A stretch of 64,000 bases of DNA from Halopseudomonas salegens (lineage in GTDB: Bacteria; Pseudomonadota; Gammaproteobacteria; Pseudomonadales; Pseudomonadaceae), in contig NZ_LT629787.1 of the NCBI RefSeq assembly GCF_900105655.1, positions 1,364,001 through 1,428,000 of the forward strand. Reading direction: 5' to 3'. This document shows, one piece after another, positions 1 to 9,815 of this stretch (its first letter is position 1; every line of letters starts with the position of its first letter). The notes under the pieces were generated by a model. The model saw only the letters and a program-made list of their open reading frames with translations, searched no databases and had not been told where the DNA came from. A program made the position numbers and the translations under genes.

Positions 1-1
1 A

Positions 2-349
2 GAGTACGGCTTTCGCAGCGTGATTGCACCGAGCTTTGCTGATATTTTCTTCAACAATAGCTTCAAGAATGGCTTGTTACCTATTGTTTTGACTGAAGAA
101 GAAGTTGATGATTTGTTCCGGCAGGCTGAAGCGGAAGAGGGCTATCAATTGACCATTGATCTGCCGGCGCAGACGGTCACCCGTCCGGATGGCAAGGCGT
201 ACAGCTTCGAAGTCGATGCCTTCCGCAAGCATTGCCTGTTGAACGGTCTGGATGACATCGGCCTGACGCTGGAAGACGCTGACGCTATCCGCAGCTTCGA
301 AGAAACCCACCGCCAGAAGCAGCCCTGGCTGTTCGGCGCGATCAAATAA
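2..349 (+). CDS. leuD: 3-isopropylmalate dehydratase small subunit, 3' part
   Basis: This is the C-terminal half of LeuD, which with LeuC isomerises 2-isopropylmalate to 3-isopropylmalate in leucine synthesis in the cytosol. The reading frame is open from the first complete codon of the window, so the gene starts upstream and the GTG at position 20 is internal. The segment [17 protein letters not shown] is the typical LeuD swivel-domain core, and the C-terminus ends in a short Lys-rich stretch as in other pseudomonads. leuB follows 117 bp downstream. That gap holds a small GC hairpin around 354-368 (gacgcc/ggcgtc) without a T-run, so readthrough into leuB is likely. The family assignment is secure; only the 5' end is missing. 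Confidence 0.95.
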   Translation, partial: EYGFRSVIAPSFADIFFNNSFKNGLLPIVLTEEEVDDLFRQAEAEEGYQLTIDLPAQTVTRPDGKAYSFEVDAFRKHCLLNGLDDIGLTLEDADAIRSFEETHRQKQPWLFGAIK

Positions 350-466
350 TTCGACGCCTGCGGCGTCAGGCTGAACGCCAAAGGCTAGAGGCTTGAAGGT
401 CGAGATCTTCCAGCCTTCGGCTTTCGGCCTTCAGCCATTTCACCTGGTTTTGGAGTAACGCAGAGA

Positions 467-1543
467 ATGAAAAACATACTTATCCTCCCCGGCGATGGTA
501 TCGGTCCGGAAATCGTTGCCGAGGCGGTCAAGGTGCTGGAACTGGCGAATGACAAGTTTGCCCTCGATGTGCAGCTGAGCCACGATGAGCTGGGCGGTGC
601 TGCCTATGACAAGTATGGCGTGCCGCTGGCTGACGAAACCCTCGACCGTGCCCGTGCCGCAGATGCCATTTTGCTCGGCGCTGTGGGCGGTCCCAAGTGG
701 GACACCATTGATCCGGCCCTGCGGCCTGAGCGTGGCCTGTTGAAAATCCGCTCCGAGCTGGGCCTGTTTGGCAACTTGCGCCCGGCCTTGCTGTATCCGC
801 AGCTGGCGGAGTCTTCCACGTTGAAGCCGGAGGTGGTCTCGGGGCTGGATATTCTGATCGTGCGCGAGCTTACCGGTGGTATCTATTTCGGCCAGCCACG
901 TGAGCGGCTGGTGAAAGACGGCGAGCGCATGGCCTATGACACCCTGCCGTACAGTGAAAGTGAAGTGCGCCGTATCGCCAAAGTCGGTTTTGACATGGCC
1001 ATGGTGCGCAACAGGAAACTGTGTTCGGTCGATAAGGCCAATGTGTTGGCGTCCAGCCAGCTCTGGCGTGAAGTGGTTGAAGAGGTCGCGCGCGACTATC
1101 CCGAGGTGGAACTGTCACACATGTATGTCGACAACGCCGCCATGCAGCTGGTGCGTGCGCCAAAACAGTTTGACGTGATAGTGACGGACAACATGTTTGG
1201 TGACATTTTGTCCGATCAGGCGTCCATGCTCACAGGGTCAATCGGTATGTTGCCCTCAGCGTCACTGGATGCCAATAACAAGGGCATGTATGAGCCGTGC
1301 CACGGCAGCGCGCCGGATATCGCCGGGCAGGGCATTGCCAACCCGCTGGCGACCATTCTGTCGGTTTCCATGCTGCTCCGTTACAGCTTCAATGAGGTCA
1401 AGGCAGCCGATGCGATTGAGCAGGCAGTCAGCCAGGTATTGGACCAGGGCCTGCGTACCGGCGACATCATGGCCGCAGGCTGCCGCAAGGTCAGTACCGC
1501 AGAAATGGGTGCGGCCGTGGTAGCGGCGCTGAAAAACCTGTAG
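467..1543 (+). CDS. leuB: 3-isopropylmalate dehydrogenase
   Basis: LeuB oxidatively decarboxylates 3-isopropylmalate to 2-oxoisocaproate with NAD, the third committed step of leucine synthesis. At 358 residues it has the normal length. The N-terminus [14 protein letters not shown] is the family signature. The arginine-rich substrate loop around residues 90-105 ([18 protein letters not shown]), the metal-binding segment DNAAMQLV near residue 222 and the NAD-binding [14 protein letters not shown] near residue 280 are all present. The ATG is preceded by a GGAG sequence about ten bases upstream. It lies downstream of leuD in the same direction and is probably transcribed with it. Confidence 0.97.
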   Translation: MKNILILPGDGIGPEIVAEAVKVLELANDKFALDVQLSHDELGGAAYDKYGVPLADETLDRARAADAILLGAVGGPKWDTIDPALRPERGLLKIRSELGLFGNLRPALLYPQLAESSTLKPEVVSGLDILIVRELTGGIYFGQPRERLVKDGERMAYDTLPYSESEVRRIAKVGFDMAMVRNRKLCSVDKANVLASSQLWREVVEEVARDYPEVELSHMYVDNAAMQLVRAPKQFDVIVTDNMFGDILSDQASMLTGSIGMLPSASLDANNKGMYEPCHGSAPDIAGQGIANPLATILSVSMLLRYSFNEVKAADAIEQAVSQVLDQGLRTGDIMAAGCRKVSTAEMGAAVVAALKNL

Positions 1544-1624
1544 TCTGTACTGCTATTTTGCGACGCCCGACTATATGTTGGGCGTTGCTGTCTTTGAATC
1601 TGTTCACCCTATGGGGTTGTTGTC

Positions 1625-2737
1625 ATGAAAAAAGTAGGTTTGGTTGGCTGGCGTGGCATGGTCGGTTCAGTGCTGATGCAGCGCATGCGTGAAGAAAATG
1701 ACTTTGCTGCCATTGAGCCGGTATTTTTCACCACCTCCAATGTGGGCGGTCAGGGCCCCGACGTCGGTAAAGACACGCCGCCGCTGCAGGATGCTTTTGA
1801 TCTGGAGGCGCTCAAGCCGCTGGACGTTATCATTACCTGCCAGGGCGGTGAGTATACTCAGGCTGTTTACGGCAAGCTGCGTGAAGCGGGCTGGAAAGGC
1901 TACTGGATTGACGCTGCATCGAGCTTGCGCATGGAAGATGATGCCCTGATCGTGCTGGACCCGGTCAATCGCCGCAATATTGACCAGGCCCTGCGTGATG
2001 GCATCAAGACCTACGTGGGCGGCAACTGCACTGTCAGTCTGATGCTCATGGGCCTGGGCGGCCTGTTCGAGCAGGGGCTGGTCGAGTGGGCCAGTGCCAT
2101 GACCTATCAGGCTGCCAGTGGGGCTGGCGCGCAGAATATGCGTGAGCTGATCAACCAGATGGGCGCCATTCAGCAGTCGGTAGCGCCTGAGTTGGCTGAT
2201 CCTTCCAGTGCCATTCTCGAGCTGGACCGCAAAGTCGTCGAGGCCATGCGCAGCGACAGCTTCCCGGTCGATCAATTCGGCGTGCCCCTGGCTGGCAGTC
2301 TGATCCCCTGGATCGACAAGCAGCTGAGCAACGGCCAGAGCCGTGAAGAGTGGAAAGCCCAGGCCGAAACCAACAAGATTATTGGTCGTAGCGGCCGGCC
2401 TATCCCGGTTGACGGTATCTGCGTACGCATTGGTGCCATGCGTTGTCACAGTCAGGCATTGACCATCAAGCTGAACAAGGATGTGCCGATCGCTGACATC
2501 GAAGCCATGCTGGATGAGCACAATGCCTGGTCGAAAGTGGTGCCCAACGAGAAAGACGTCACTCTGACCGATCTGACTCCCACGGCAGTGACCGGTACCC
2601 TGACTGTTCCGGTCGGGCGCTTGCGCAAGCTGAATATGGGCTCGCAATACCTGTCGGCCTTTACTGTGGGTGACCAGCTGTTGTGGGGCGCAGCCGAGCC
2701 GCTGCGCCGCATGCTGCGTATTCTGCAGGAAAGTTGA
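1625..2737 (+). CDS. asd: aspartate-semialdehyde dehydrogenase
   Basis: Asd reduces aspartyl phosphate to aspartate semialdehyde with NADPH, the branch point to lysine/diaminopimelate, methionine and threonine. The 370-residue protein has the N-terminal nucleotide-binding motif [14 protein letters not shown] and the catalytic cysteine Cys135 in the segment [12 protein letters not shown]. This is the same residue number as in the E. coli enzyme, which supports the chosen ATG. It is followed by a strong GC hairpin and then by its paralogue usg. The start is a good ATG about 80 bp after leuB. Confidence 0.97.
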   Translation: MKKVGLVGWRGMVGSVLMQRMREENDFAAIEPVFFTTSNVGGQGPDVGKDTPPLQDAFDLEALKPLDVIITCQGGEYTQAVYGKLREAGWKGYWIDAASSLRMEDDALIVLDPVNRRNIDQALRDGIKTYVGGNCTVSLMLMGLGGLFEQGLVEWASAMTYQAASGAGAQNMRELINQMGAIQQSVAPELADPSSAILELDRKVVEAMRSDSFPVDQFGVPLAGSLIPWIDKQLSNGQSREEWKAQAETNKIIGRSGRPIPVDGICVRIGAMRCHSQALTIKLNKDVPIADIEAMLDEHNAWSKVVPNEKDVTLTDLTPTAVTGTLTVPVGRLRKLNMGSQYLSAFTVGDQLLWGAAEPLRRMLRILQES

Positions 2738-2771
2738 GTGGTTCGACGGCATGCCCCGTGACGGCATGACC

Positions 2772-2803
2772 AAAGGGCACCGGGGTGAAACCCGGTGCCC
2801 TTT
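2772..2803 (+). terminator. hairpin after asd
   Basis: A 12-13 bp GC-rich stem (aaagggcaccggg pairing with cccggtgcccttt) with a short loop lies 35 bp after the asd stop. The closing arm ends in TTT followed by a mixed T-rich stretch. It looks like an intrinsic terminator or attenuator separating asd from usg. The T-run is short, so termination may be partial. Confidence 0.6.
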
Positions 2804-2883
2804 GTGCTTCAGACAGATCGGCATTCTGACGTGGGGTGCCTCTATCGCCGACTTGTGTCGGCATCAGGCAAGGATTCAGATCG

Positions 2884-3903
2884 ATGGCAACATCAGCAGC
2901 ATGGGCAATAGTGGGCGTCAACAGCATGGTTGGCGAAAACCTGGTGGCGTTACTCGACGAGCACAGTTTCGGTTATAGCGAGCTGGCACTGTTCGAAACA
3001 GCGGAAGACGCGGGTGGGCGCCTGTTGATTGCCGGCGAGAGCCGCCGCGTCGAGCCGCTGGAGAAGGCCGACTTCAGTCGCTATGCCGTGGTGATTTTTG
3101 CCACTGAAGCGGCGGTCAGTGCGGAATGGGCTCCGCGTGCGGTGGCTGCCGGCTGCTGGGTCATCGATACCAGCGAGCAGTGGCAGGACGATACCCAGGT
3201 GCCGATGCTGGTTGCAGACGTCAACGCTGCCAGTGTTCTGGCCGGCTTGCCACGTGGCTTGCTGGTCAGTCCGGACAGTCAGGTAGTGCAGGCAGCTCTG
3301 GTGTTGCAACCCTTGCTTGGCAAAGGGTTGCGTGCAGCCACCATCAGCACCTACCAGTCACTCTCTACCCAGGGACGCAGTGCGCTGGAGGCCATGGCAT
3401 TGCAAACCGGCAAGTTGCTCAATGGGCAGCCGGTAGAAGGCGGAAGTTTCGAAAAGCAGGCTGCTTTCAACCTGTTGCCGCGTATTGGTGCAGCGCAGGA
3501 CGATGGCAGCAGTGCCGCTGAAGCACGCCTGGTTTCCGGTTTGCGCCGGGTTTTGCCGTTGACCGAGGTACCCTTGAGCGTCACCGCCGTGTTGGTGCCG
3601 GTCTTCTATGGCAGCGGCCACAGTCTGCAGTTGGAGCTGGAACAGCCCGTTGACCGTAAAGCGCTTGCCAGCCTGCTGCGCAAGGGCCCGGCAATCAAGA
3701 TTCTCGACAAACCGGCAGCGGGCGGCTTTCCGACACCAGTTACCGAAGCTGCCGGCGATGAGCATCTTTGGGTTGGCCGTATCAGGCAGGACAGCATCGA
3801 TCCAAAACGTGTCAGTTTGTGGTCAGTTGCAGACAATTTACGTGTCGGCGTGGCGAGAAATACCTTGCAAGTTGCTGAGTTGTTGATAAAAGACTATTTG
3901 TAA
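2884..3903 (+). CDS. usg: Asd-like protein of the Usg family (catalytic Cys absent)
   Basis: This is an aspartate-semialdehyde-dehydrogenase paralogue usually found next to asd or truA in gammaproteobacteria. The fold-defining N-terminus AIVGVNSMVGENLVALLDEH matches the Asd family. Where true Asd has a G-N-C-T catalytic segment, this protein reads LLVSPDSQVVQAAL, with no cysteine, so it is probably not an active dehydrogenase. I chose the ATG at 2884 (339 residues) over the in-frame GTG at 2836. An AGGA lies nine bases before the ATG, and the extra 16 residues have no Asd character. The physiological role of the family is unknown. The next gene is fimV, after a 232 bp gap. Confidence 0.9.
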   Translation: MATSAAWAIVGVNSMVGENLVALLDEHSFGYSELALFETAEDAGGRLLIAGESRRVEPLEKADFSRYAVVIFATEAAVSAEWAPRAVAAGCWVIDTSEQWQDDTQVPMLVADVNAASVLAGLPRGLLVSPDSQVVQAALVLQPLLGKGLRAATISTYQSLSTQGRSALEAMALQTGKLLNGQPVEGGSFEKQAAFNLLPRIGAAQDDGSSAAEARLVSGLRRVLPLTEVPLSVTAVLVPVFYGSGHSLQLELEQPVDRKALASLLRKGPAIKILDKPAAGGFPTPVTEAAGDEHLWVGRIRQDSIDPKRVSLWSVADNLRVGVARNTLQVAELLIKDYL

Positions 3904-4135
3904 CCGATACTTGCTGCAGGTTTGTAGTAAAGGGCGCAAGTCTGTGGGTCGACACAATTGGTATATTGAGTAGTATGCGCCAAGGGTTTGCAGTGACAGT
4001 CACGCGCCAGCGTGCTGTAAACGGAGTCAGAGGTAGAAAAGGCAAGGCTGCCGGATGGGGGCAACACAAAGACCGGCAAGAGACTTCGGAGCTGTAGGCG
4101 CAAAAGAAAAACGATAAGGCAAAGGATCTTCGCAA

Positions 4136-7075
4136 ATGGTACGCAAACTGGTTATCGCTGTAGCCGCAGCAAGCGCTTTGATGTCAGGCAATATGGCTCA
4201 TGCCCTGGGCGTAGGGGATATCAACCTGCGTTCGGCCTTGAATCAGCCGCTGGATGCCGAGATTCAATTGCTCCAGGTCCGTGACCTGGAAAGTACCGAG
4301 ATTATTCCCCGCCTGGCCTCGCCAGACGACTTTGGTCGCGCCGGTATTGAACGGCCGTTTTTTCTTACCGATCTGACTTTTACCCCGGTAGTGGGGGAGG
4401 ATGGTCGAGCCTTCATCCGGGTCACCTCCAATCAGCCGGTGCGCGAGCCCTTTGTCAACTTCCTGCTTGAAGTGCGCTGGCCGTCGGGTCGGGTGCTGCG
4501 TGAGTTTACCCTGCTGATCGACCCGCCGACCTATCAGGCCCGCCCGGTCACCAGTCCGTCAGTTACTCCGGCGTCCGCCAGTGCGCCAGCTTCGGCCCCG
4601 CGTGCTGAACAGCCGTCCCGGCGTACAGATGCCTCGCCAGCGCGTCAGGCATCGACCCGATCCTCTGTGCCAGAGCAGCCGGGAATGGTCACGGTCGGCC
4701 AGAACGATACCTTGTGGGTGTTGGCTCAACGCAATCGTCCACAGAATGCTTCCGTACATCAGACCATGCTGGCCATTCAGGATCTGAATCCGGATGCCTT
4801 TATCGATAACAATATCAACCGTCTGCGCAACAATCAGCGTCTGCAGATGCCCGATACTCAGCAGGCCACTCAACGCAGCCAGGGCGAGGCAATCGCCGCC
4901 GTGGCACAACAGAACGCTGACTGGCAATCTGCACGGCAAGCGGCCAGTCAGCGGCAGCTGGATGCGCGTCAGCGCGATACGGCCGCCCCGGCCCCGGCCG
5001 AGTCTGACGGTGGCGATACGCTGCGTCTGGTAGCTGGCAATGATCAGTCTGCTGCCTCAGCGACCGACAGTGGTGACGGTGACAATCAACAGCCCTTGCG
5101 AGATCAGCTTGATCAGGCCAAGGAGCAGCTGGATGCGGCCGAGCGTGAAAGAGCAGAAATGGATGATCGCTTGAGCGAAATCCAGGGCCAGCTGGAAACT
5201 GCGCAGCGGCTGTTGGAGCTGAAAGACGCCCAGTTGGCTGCCTTGCAGGAAGAGCTTGGTGCTACGCCGGAAACCCCGGATATTCTGCCGGAAGTGGATG
5301 CTGAGCTGGCTGATGTGGAAGCGGAAGCCAGCGAGCTGGACCTGACTGCAGTGCAAACCCTGGATGATCCGCGTACATCAGCGATTGGGCCCGAAAACGA
5401 GCAGGTCGTCACTGATGAAATGACAGCGCCGGAAGTTTTTGTCGAAGAACAAACGCCTGCTGCTGAACCTGCAGCGGAGCCGGCCGATGTGGTTGCTGCC
5501 GATGAACCGGCGGCACCGCCGGCCGAAACGACCCCCGAAACCAGTGAGGGCGGCGCAGATGCCATGTTGCAGCGTCTGCTGCAGAATCCTGTGGTTCTTT
5601 ACACGGGCGCCGGTCTGGCTCTGATTGTGTTGTTGTTGATCCTGATGGCTCTGTCGCGCCGCAATGCTCGTCGCGAAGAAGAGATGGCCGACAACTTTAT
5701 CGCTCAGGCCAGTCGTGAACAGGCGGCAGAAGCCGAGCAGGATGATGATTTCAATGTTGCTCTGGCATCCTTTGATGAAGAGGCAGAGGATGACGGGGAG
5801 GATGCGCTGGTAGCTGCTGAAGGTTTGCTGGCTTATGGCAAGCTCGACGAGGCGCGGGATCTCCTGGTCAGAGCACTTGAGCAAGAACCTGATCGCAGTG
5901 ATCTGCGACTCAAGTTGATGGAAGTGGAAGCATTGCGTGAAAACGCTGCCGGCTACGCCGAGCAGGGCACGGCTCTGCGCGCCGAAGGTGGCAACGAACC
6001 GTCACTGAATGCCCTTGATCAGCGGTTCCCGGCCGTTGCCGCTGCGGCAGCCGCTCTGGCTGGTGCCGGAGCAGTAGCCGCAGAAACCGATGCCGATAAT
6101 GATCTGGCTGATGCCGACTTCTTCTCGACCGACGACCAGGCAGGCGCGTCCTCGGAGAGCGACGAGCTGGATGCCGAGTTTGATCTGGGTGAGCTCGCTG
6201 GTGAGGATGAACTGAGCAGTCTGGCCGACAGTGGCGACAATGCCAGCGCCGACGAACTGGACCTTGATTTTGATCTGGAAGACGGGCTGGGCGACGAGCT
6301 CTCGCGCACCGAGCCGGATGCCGAATCAGTTGGAATCGATCTGGAAGCTGATGACCTGGCAGCCGAGCTTGACGGCACCCTCGACACCGCTGGCACACAA
6401 GATGATGTCAAAACTGACCAGCAAGCGCCGGCAGACAGCAACCTTGACAGCCTGGATGCCGACTTTGACCTGTCGCTCACGGATGACCTGCCGGAGGAAG
6501 ACCTTGAGCTGTCGCTTGGCTCCAATGATGAAACGGCCACCGATGAGGTTGACGAGTTGTCCTTGCCGGAAAGTGATGATCTGATGCTGGATTGGTCGCT
6601 GGACGATGATGCCGTTGAAGGGACGGACAGCCCGGTAACTGCCCCGGATACACTGGAGACAGCCCGCGCTGAGACCGGCGATAACGATAGTCTTTCCGAT
6701 GATGAATTGCTGGATTTTGAATCCGAGTTCAATGCGGCCATGTCAGAGGATGATGCCAGTACCAGTCTGGATGCCGAGGAAACCGCTGAATCAACTGCCG
6801 ATGCATTGGAGGCAACACCAGAGCAGCCGGTTGATGCACAGACTCAAACCAATGTGGAGAAGCCTGCCGACATGGATGCCAGCATGGATGACGATGATGA
6901 CTTTGATTTCCTTTCCGGTACCGACGAGACTGCGACCAAGCTGGATCTGGCGCGAGCCTATGTTGAAATGGGCGATCAGGAAGGTGCCCGCGATATTCTC
7001 AACGAAGTCGTAGACGAAGGCAGCGAGCAGCAGCAGCAGGAAGCGCGTGGCTTGCTGGAGCAGTTGGACAACTGA
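4136..7075 (+). CDS. fimV: FimV polar hub / type IV pilus assembly protein
   Basis: FimV is an inner-membrane protein with a large periplasmic part that binds peptidoglycan and organises type IV pilus assembly and the cell pole in pseudomonads. The 979-residue protein shows every expected part. A signal peptide ends near AHA at residue 23. A LysM domain lies at about 182-240 and a coiled coil at about 320-375. A single membrane helix lies at 484-507, followed by an acidic cytoplasmic region with repeated LDxDFDL-like units between about 680 and 800. A FimV C-terminal TPR-like domain starts near 930 (LDLARAYVEMGDQEGARDIL). The neighbours usg and truA are the standard pseudomonad context. The 232 bp upstream probably carries its own promoter; I could not assign the boxes. 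Confidence 0.95.
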   Translation: MVRKLVIAVAAASALMSGNMAHALGVGDINLRSALNQPLDAEIQLLQVRDLESTEIIPRLASPDDFGRAGIERPFFLTDLTFTPVVGEDGRAFIRVTSNQPVREPFVNFLLEVRWPSGRVLREFTLLIDPPTYQARPVTSPSVTPASASAPASAPRAEQPSRRTDASPARQASTRSSVPEQPGMVTVGQNDTLWVLAQRNRPQNASVHQTMLAIQDLNPDAFIDNNINRLRNNQRLQMPDTQQATQRSQGEAIAAVAQQNADWQSARQAASQRQLDARQRDTAAPAPAESDGGDTLRLVAGNDQSAASATDSGDGDNQQPLRDQLDQAKEQLDAAERERAEMDDRLSEIQGQLETAQRLLELKDAQLAALQEELGATPETPDILPEVDAELADVEAEASELDLTAVQTLDDPRTSAIGPENEQVVTDEMTAPEVFVEEQTPAAEPAAEPADVVAADEPAAPPAETTPETSEGGADAMLQRLLQNPVVLYTGAGLALIVLLLILMALSRRNARREEEMADNFIAQASREQAAEAEQDDDFNVALASFDEEAEDDGEDALVAAEGLLAYGKLDEARDLLVRALEQEPDRSDLRLKLMEVEALRENAAGYAEQGTALRAEGGNEPSLNALDQRFPAVAAAAAALAGAGAVAAETDADNDLADADFFSTDDQAGASSESDELDAEFDLGELAGEDELSSLADSGDNASADELDLDFDLEDGLGDELSRTEPDAESVGIDLEADDLAAELDGTLDTAGTQDDVKTDQQAPADSNLDSLDADFDLSLTDDLPEEDLELSLGSNDETATDEVDELSLPESDDLMLDWSLDDDAVEGTDSPVTAPDTLETARAETGDNDSLSDDELLDFESEFNAAMSEDDASTSLDAEETAESTADALEATPEQPVDAQTQTNVEKPADMDASMDDDDDFDFLSGTDETATKLDLARAYVEMGDQEGARDILNEVVDEGSEQQQQEARGLLEQLDN

Positions 7076-7080
7076 TACGA

Positions 7081-7947
7081 ATGACGAAAGATGTTGTTGT
7101 AGCGGCCGCCCCTGAGGCGGCCGCTGTTGTTTCCAGAGTTGCCGCCTGCGTTGAATACCGTGGCACTGCCTACCGTGGCTGGCAGCGCCAGCAGCCCGGA
7201 GTGCCGAGCGTTCAGGAAGCAGTGGAAAAGGCCTTGAGCCGGGTGGCTGATCATCCGGTGAACCTGTTTTGTGCCGGTCGAACGGATGCCGGAGTGCATG
7301 CGTCCGGTCAGGTTATCCATTTTGACAGTCATGCCCGGCGTGAACCACGCAACTGGATCCACGGTGCCAATGCCAATCTGCCGCCGGATATTAGCCTCAG
7401 TTGGGTCAAATACGTCCCCGAGGATTTTCACGCGCGATTTTCCGCCAGCGCGCGACGTTATCGTTACGTCATTTACAACGATCCGATTCGACCTGCACAC
7501 CTGGCCCATGAGGTGACCTGGAATTATCGCCCGCTGGATCTGACACGCATGCAACAAGCCGCTCGAGCGTTGTTGGGTCAGCATGATTTCAGCGCCTACC
7601 GTGCCGTGGCTTGCCAGGCGAAATCACCGATCAAGACCATTCATCACCTGGAACTGGTGCGTTTCGGCCAGTTCATTGTTCTGGATATTCGTGCCAATGC
7701 CTTCTTGCATCACATGGTGCGCAATATCGCCGGCGTATTGATGCAGATCGGTTGCGGTGACAAACCGGTAGCTTGGGCGGAGGAGGTGCTGGACGGCCAG
7801 GATCGTCGTCACGGTGGGCTGACTGCGCCGGGCTATGGTTTGTATCTGGTCGACGTTACTTATCCGCAGCATTTTGCCTTGCCTGAGCGTTATCTCGGTC
7901 CGCACTTTCTCTCCGGGCTGAATGAACGCCTGCCGCGCATCTGTTAA
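7081..7947 (+). CDS. truA: tRNA pseudouridine synthase A
   Basis: TruA converts uridines 38-40 of tRNA anticodon stems to pseudouridine. The catalytic aspartate is Asp69 in CAGRTDAGVHASGQV, and the family segment YRGWQRQ is near residue 31. Compared with E. coli TruA the N-terminus is about eight residues longer. That extension (VAAAPEAAAVV) is exactly where a perfect 10 bp hairpin lies in the DNA (7101-7125). No other in-frame start exists before the conserved core, so the ATG at 7081, five bases after the fimV stop, has to be used. Translation is probably coupled to fimV. Confidence 0.95.
   Translation: MTKDVVVAAAPEAAAVVSRVAACVEYRGTAYRGWQRQQPGVPSVQEAVEKALSRVADHPVNLFCAGRTDAGVHASGQVIHFDSHARREPRNWIHGANANLPPDISLSWVKYVPEDFHARFSASARRYRYVIYNDPIRPAHLAHEVTWNYRPLDLTRMQQAARALLGQHDFSAYRAVACQAKSPIKTIHHLELVRFGQFIVLDIRANAFLHHMVRNIAGVLMQIGCGDKPVAWAEEVLDGQDRRHGGLTAPGYGLYLVDVTYPQHFALPERYLGPHFLSGLNERLPRIC
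7101..7125 (+). promoter_or_regulatory. terminator-like perfect hairpin inside the 5' end of truA
   Basis: The arms agcggccgcc and ggcggccgct form a perfect 10 bp GC stem around a 5-base loop. They are preceded by gttgttgt and followed by gttgttt. The structure begins 20 bases into truA and 25 bases after the fimV stop. By geometry it resembles a terminator or attenuator between fimV and truA, or a translation-controlling hairpin, but it is wholly inside coding sequence. Function is inferred from shape only. Confidence 0.5.
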
Positions 7948-7977
7948 ACTGTTGTTTTTATCCAGGTAATCACTGTT

Positions 7978-8595
7978 ATGCCGGTGCGAATCAAGATTTG
8001 TGGCATTACCCGCGTGGAGGATGCGCTGGCGGCAGCCGAGGCGGGTGCCGATGCCATTGGTCTGGTGTTTTATGCGCCCAGTCCGCGCGCTGTCAGTGCT
8101 GCGCAGGCGGCTGCCATTGTGCAGGCGCTGCCGCCTTTCGTCACCACGGTTGGCCTGTTCGTCAATGCTGCGGCCGATGAGGTGAAAGCTGTTCTGGCCG
8201 AGGTGCCGCTGGATCTGTTGCAGTTTCACGGCGACGAGCCGGACGCCTATTGCGGTCAGTTTCAGCGTCCCTACATGAAGGCGCTGCGTGTGCGCCCCGG
8301 TGATGACCTGAATCAGCTGGCTGCCCAGTGGCCCGGTGCTGCGGGTATTTTGCTGGACAGCTACAAGGCCGGCGTCCCCGGTGGTACCGGAGAAACCTTC
8401 GACTGGTCGTCAATTCCGGCGCATAGAGACTGGGCCCTGGTCCTTGCAGGGGGGCTGGACGCCAACAATGTCGCGGCGTCGATTACTGCAAGCCATCCTT
8501 GGGCGGTTGACGTCAGCGGCGGGGTGGAAGCAGCCAAAGGCATCAAGGACAGTGAAAAAATTCAAGCATTTGTTCATGAGGTGAAGCGTGTCTGA
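7978..8595 (+). CDS. trpF: phosphoribosylanthranilate isomerase
   Basis: TrpF catalyses the Amadori rearrangement of N-(5'-phosphoribosyl)anthranilate in tryptophan synthesis. The 205-residue protein is a TIM barrel with the catalytic cysteine at Cys8 (KICGITR) and a catalytic aspartate in the segment [19 protein letters not shown]. The C-terminal phosphate-binding loops ([16 protein letters not shown]) are intact. It sits 30 bp after truA and overlaps trpB by eight bases, so trpFBA form one translationally coupled unit. Confidence 0.97.
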   Translation: MPVRIKICGITRVEDALAAAEAGADAIGLVFYAPSPRAVSAAQAAAIVQALPPFVTTVGLFVNAAADEVKAVLAEVPLDLLQFHGDEPDAYCGQFQRPYMKALRVRPGDDLNQLAAQWPGAAGILLDSYKAGVPGGTGETFDWSSIPAHRDWALVLAGGLDANNVAASITASHPWAVDVSGGVEAAKGIKDSEKIQAFVHEVKRV

Positions 8596-9805
8596 GACAA
8601 CTCCGATCAATTTTGCAGCGGTACCGGATGCGCGTGGCCATTTTGGCCCCTACGGTGGTCGCTTTGTGTCTGAAACCCTGATGGATGCGATGGAGGAGCT
8701 GGAGGCCTTATACAATAAGCTTTCCGCGGATCCCGCTTTTCAGGCTGAATTTGATTATGACCTGGCGCACTATGTCGGTCGTCCGTCCCCGCTGTATCTG
8801 GCCGAGCGTCTGACCGCCAAGGTCGGTGGCGCGCAGATCTGGCTGAAGCGCGAAGACCTCAACCATACGGGCGCGCACAAGGTGAACAACACCATCGGGC
8901 AGGCCTTGCTGGCCAAGCACATGGGCAAGCCGCGAGTGATTGCCGAGACGGGCGCCGGCCAGCATGGTGTGGCAACAGCCACTGTCGCTGCGCGCTTGGG
9001 GCTCAAATGCCAGGTCTACATGGGGGCGGAAGACGTCAAGCGGCAGTCGCTGAATGTCTATCGCATGAAGCTGCTGGGTGCGGAAGTGATTCCGGTGACC
9101 TCCGGCTCGAAAACCCTGAAAGATGCCATGAACGAAGCCATGCGCGACTGGGTGACCAATATCGATGACACCTTTTACATCATCGGAACTGTGGCCGGTC
9201 CGCATCCCTATCCCAAGCTGGTGCGTGATTTCCAGTGCGTGATTGGCCGTGAAGCCCGTGCCCAGATGCTGGCCCAGGCCGGCTGCCTGCCGGATGCTCT
9301 GGTGGCCTGTGTGGGTGGCGGCTCAAACGCCATCGGCCTGTTCCACCCCTTCCTGGATGACGCCGATGTCGCCATGTATGGCGTCGAGGCGGGCGGTCTG
9401 GGGATTGCCACCGGGCAACATGCCGCGCCGCTGAGCGCCGGGCGCCCTGGCGTGCTGCATGGTAATCGTACCTACCTGATGGAAGACGATGCCGGGCAGA
9501 TCATTGAGACCCATTCGGTGTCCGCCGGTCTCGATTATCCCGGTGTCGGTCCGGAGCACAGCTGGCTCAAGGACAATGGTCGGGTCAGTTATGTCGATGC
9601 AACTGACGAGGAGGCCCTGACAGCCTTCCGTGAGTTGACTCGGGTCGAAGGCATCATGCCAGCGCTGGAATCCAGCCATGCGGTGGCCTACGCCATGAAA
9701 CTGGCCGCCACCATGCGCCCTGATCAGCATATCGTCATCAACCTGTCCGGGCGTGGCGACAAGGATATCCATACCGTTGCCGGCATTGACGGCATCAGCA
9801 TCTGA
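8588..9805 (+). CDS. trpB: tryptophan synthase beta chain
   Basis: TrpB condenses indole with L-serine using pyridoxal phosphate. The cofactor lysine is in the segment [13 protein letters not shown] (residues about 92-104) and the phosphate-binding loop is GGGSNAIG near 243. At 405 residues it is full length. The GTG start overlaps the trpF stop by eight bases and has a GAGGTG ribosome site directly upstream. The [15 protein letters not shown]-terminus fits the family. trpA begins 10 bp after its stop, as expected for the alpha2-beta2 complex. Confidence 0.97.
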   Translation: MSETTPINFAAVPDARGHFGPYGGRFVSETLMDAMEELEALYNKLSADPAFQAEFDYDLAHYVGRPSPLYLAERLTAKVGGAQIWLKREDLNHTGAHKVNNTIGQALLAKHMGKPRVIAETGAGQHGVATATVAARLGLKCQVYMGAEDVKRQSLNVYRMKLLGAEVIPVTSGSKTLKDAMNEAMRDWVTNIDDTFYIIGTVAGPHPYPKLVRDFQCVIGREARAQMLAQAGCLPDALVACVGGGSNAIGLFHPFLDDADVAMYGVEAGGLGIATGQHAAPLSAGRPGVLHGNRTYLMEDDAGQIIETHSVSAGLDYPGVGPEHSWLKDNGRVSYVDATDEEALTAFRELTRVEGIMPALESSHAVAYAMKLAATMRPDQHIVINLSGRGDKDIHTVAGIDGISI

Positions 9806-9815
9806 AGAGTTGAAC

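Noticed and set aside
354..368. gacgcc/ggcgtc hairpin after leuD as terminator
   Set aside because: Six-base stem with three-base loop and no T-run; leuB follows in the same direction, so termination is unlikely.
1667..2824. 385-residue open frame on the minus strand opposite asd
   Set aside because: Antisense to asd, which has its catalytic Cys135 and normal length.
5113..6741. Ser-rich antisense frames opposite fimV
   Set aside because: Low-complexity Ser-rich translations arise from the acidic repeats of fimV read on the other strand.
7948..7977. Trp leader peptide/attenuator before trpF
   Set aside because: The truA-trpF gap is only 30 bp and contains no Trp codon run or terminator.
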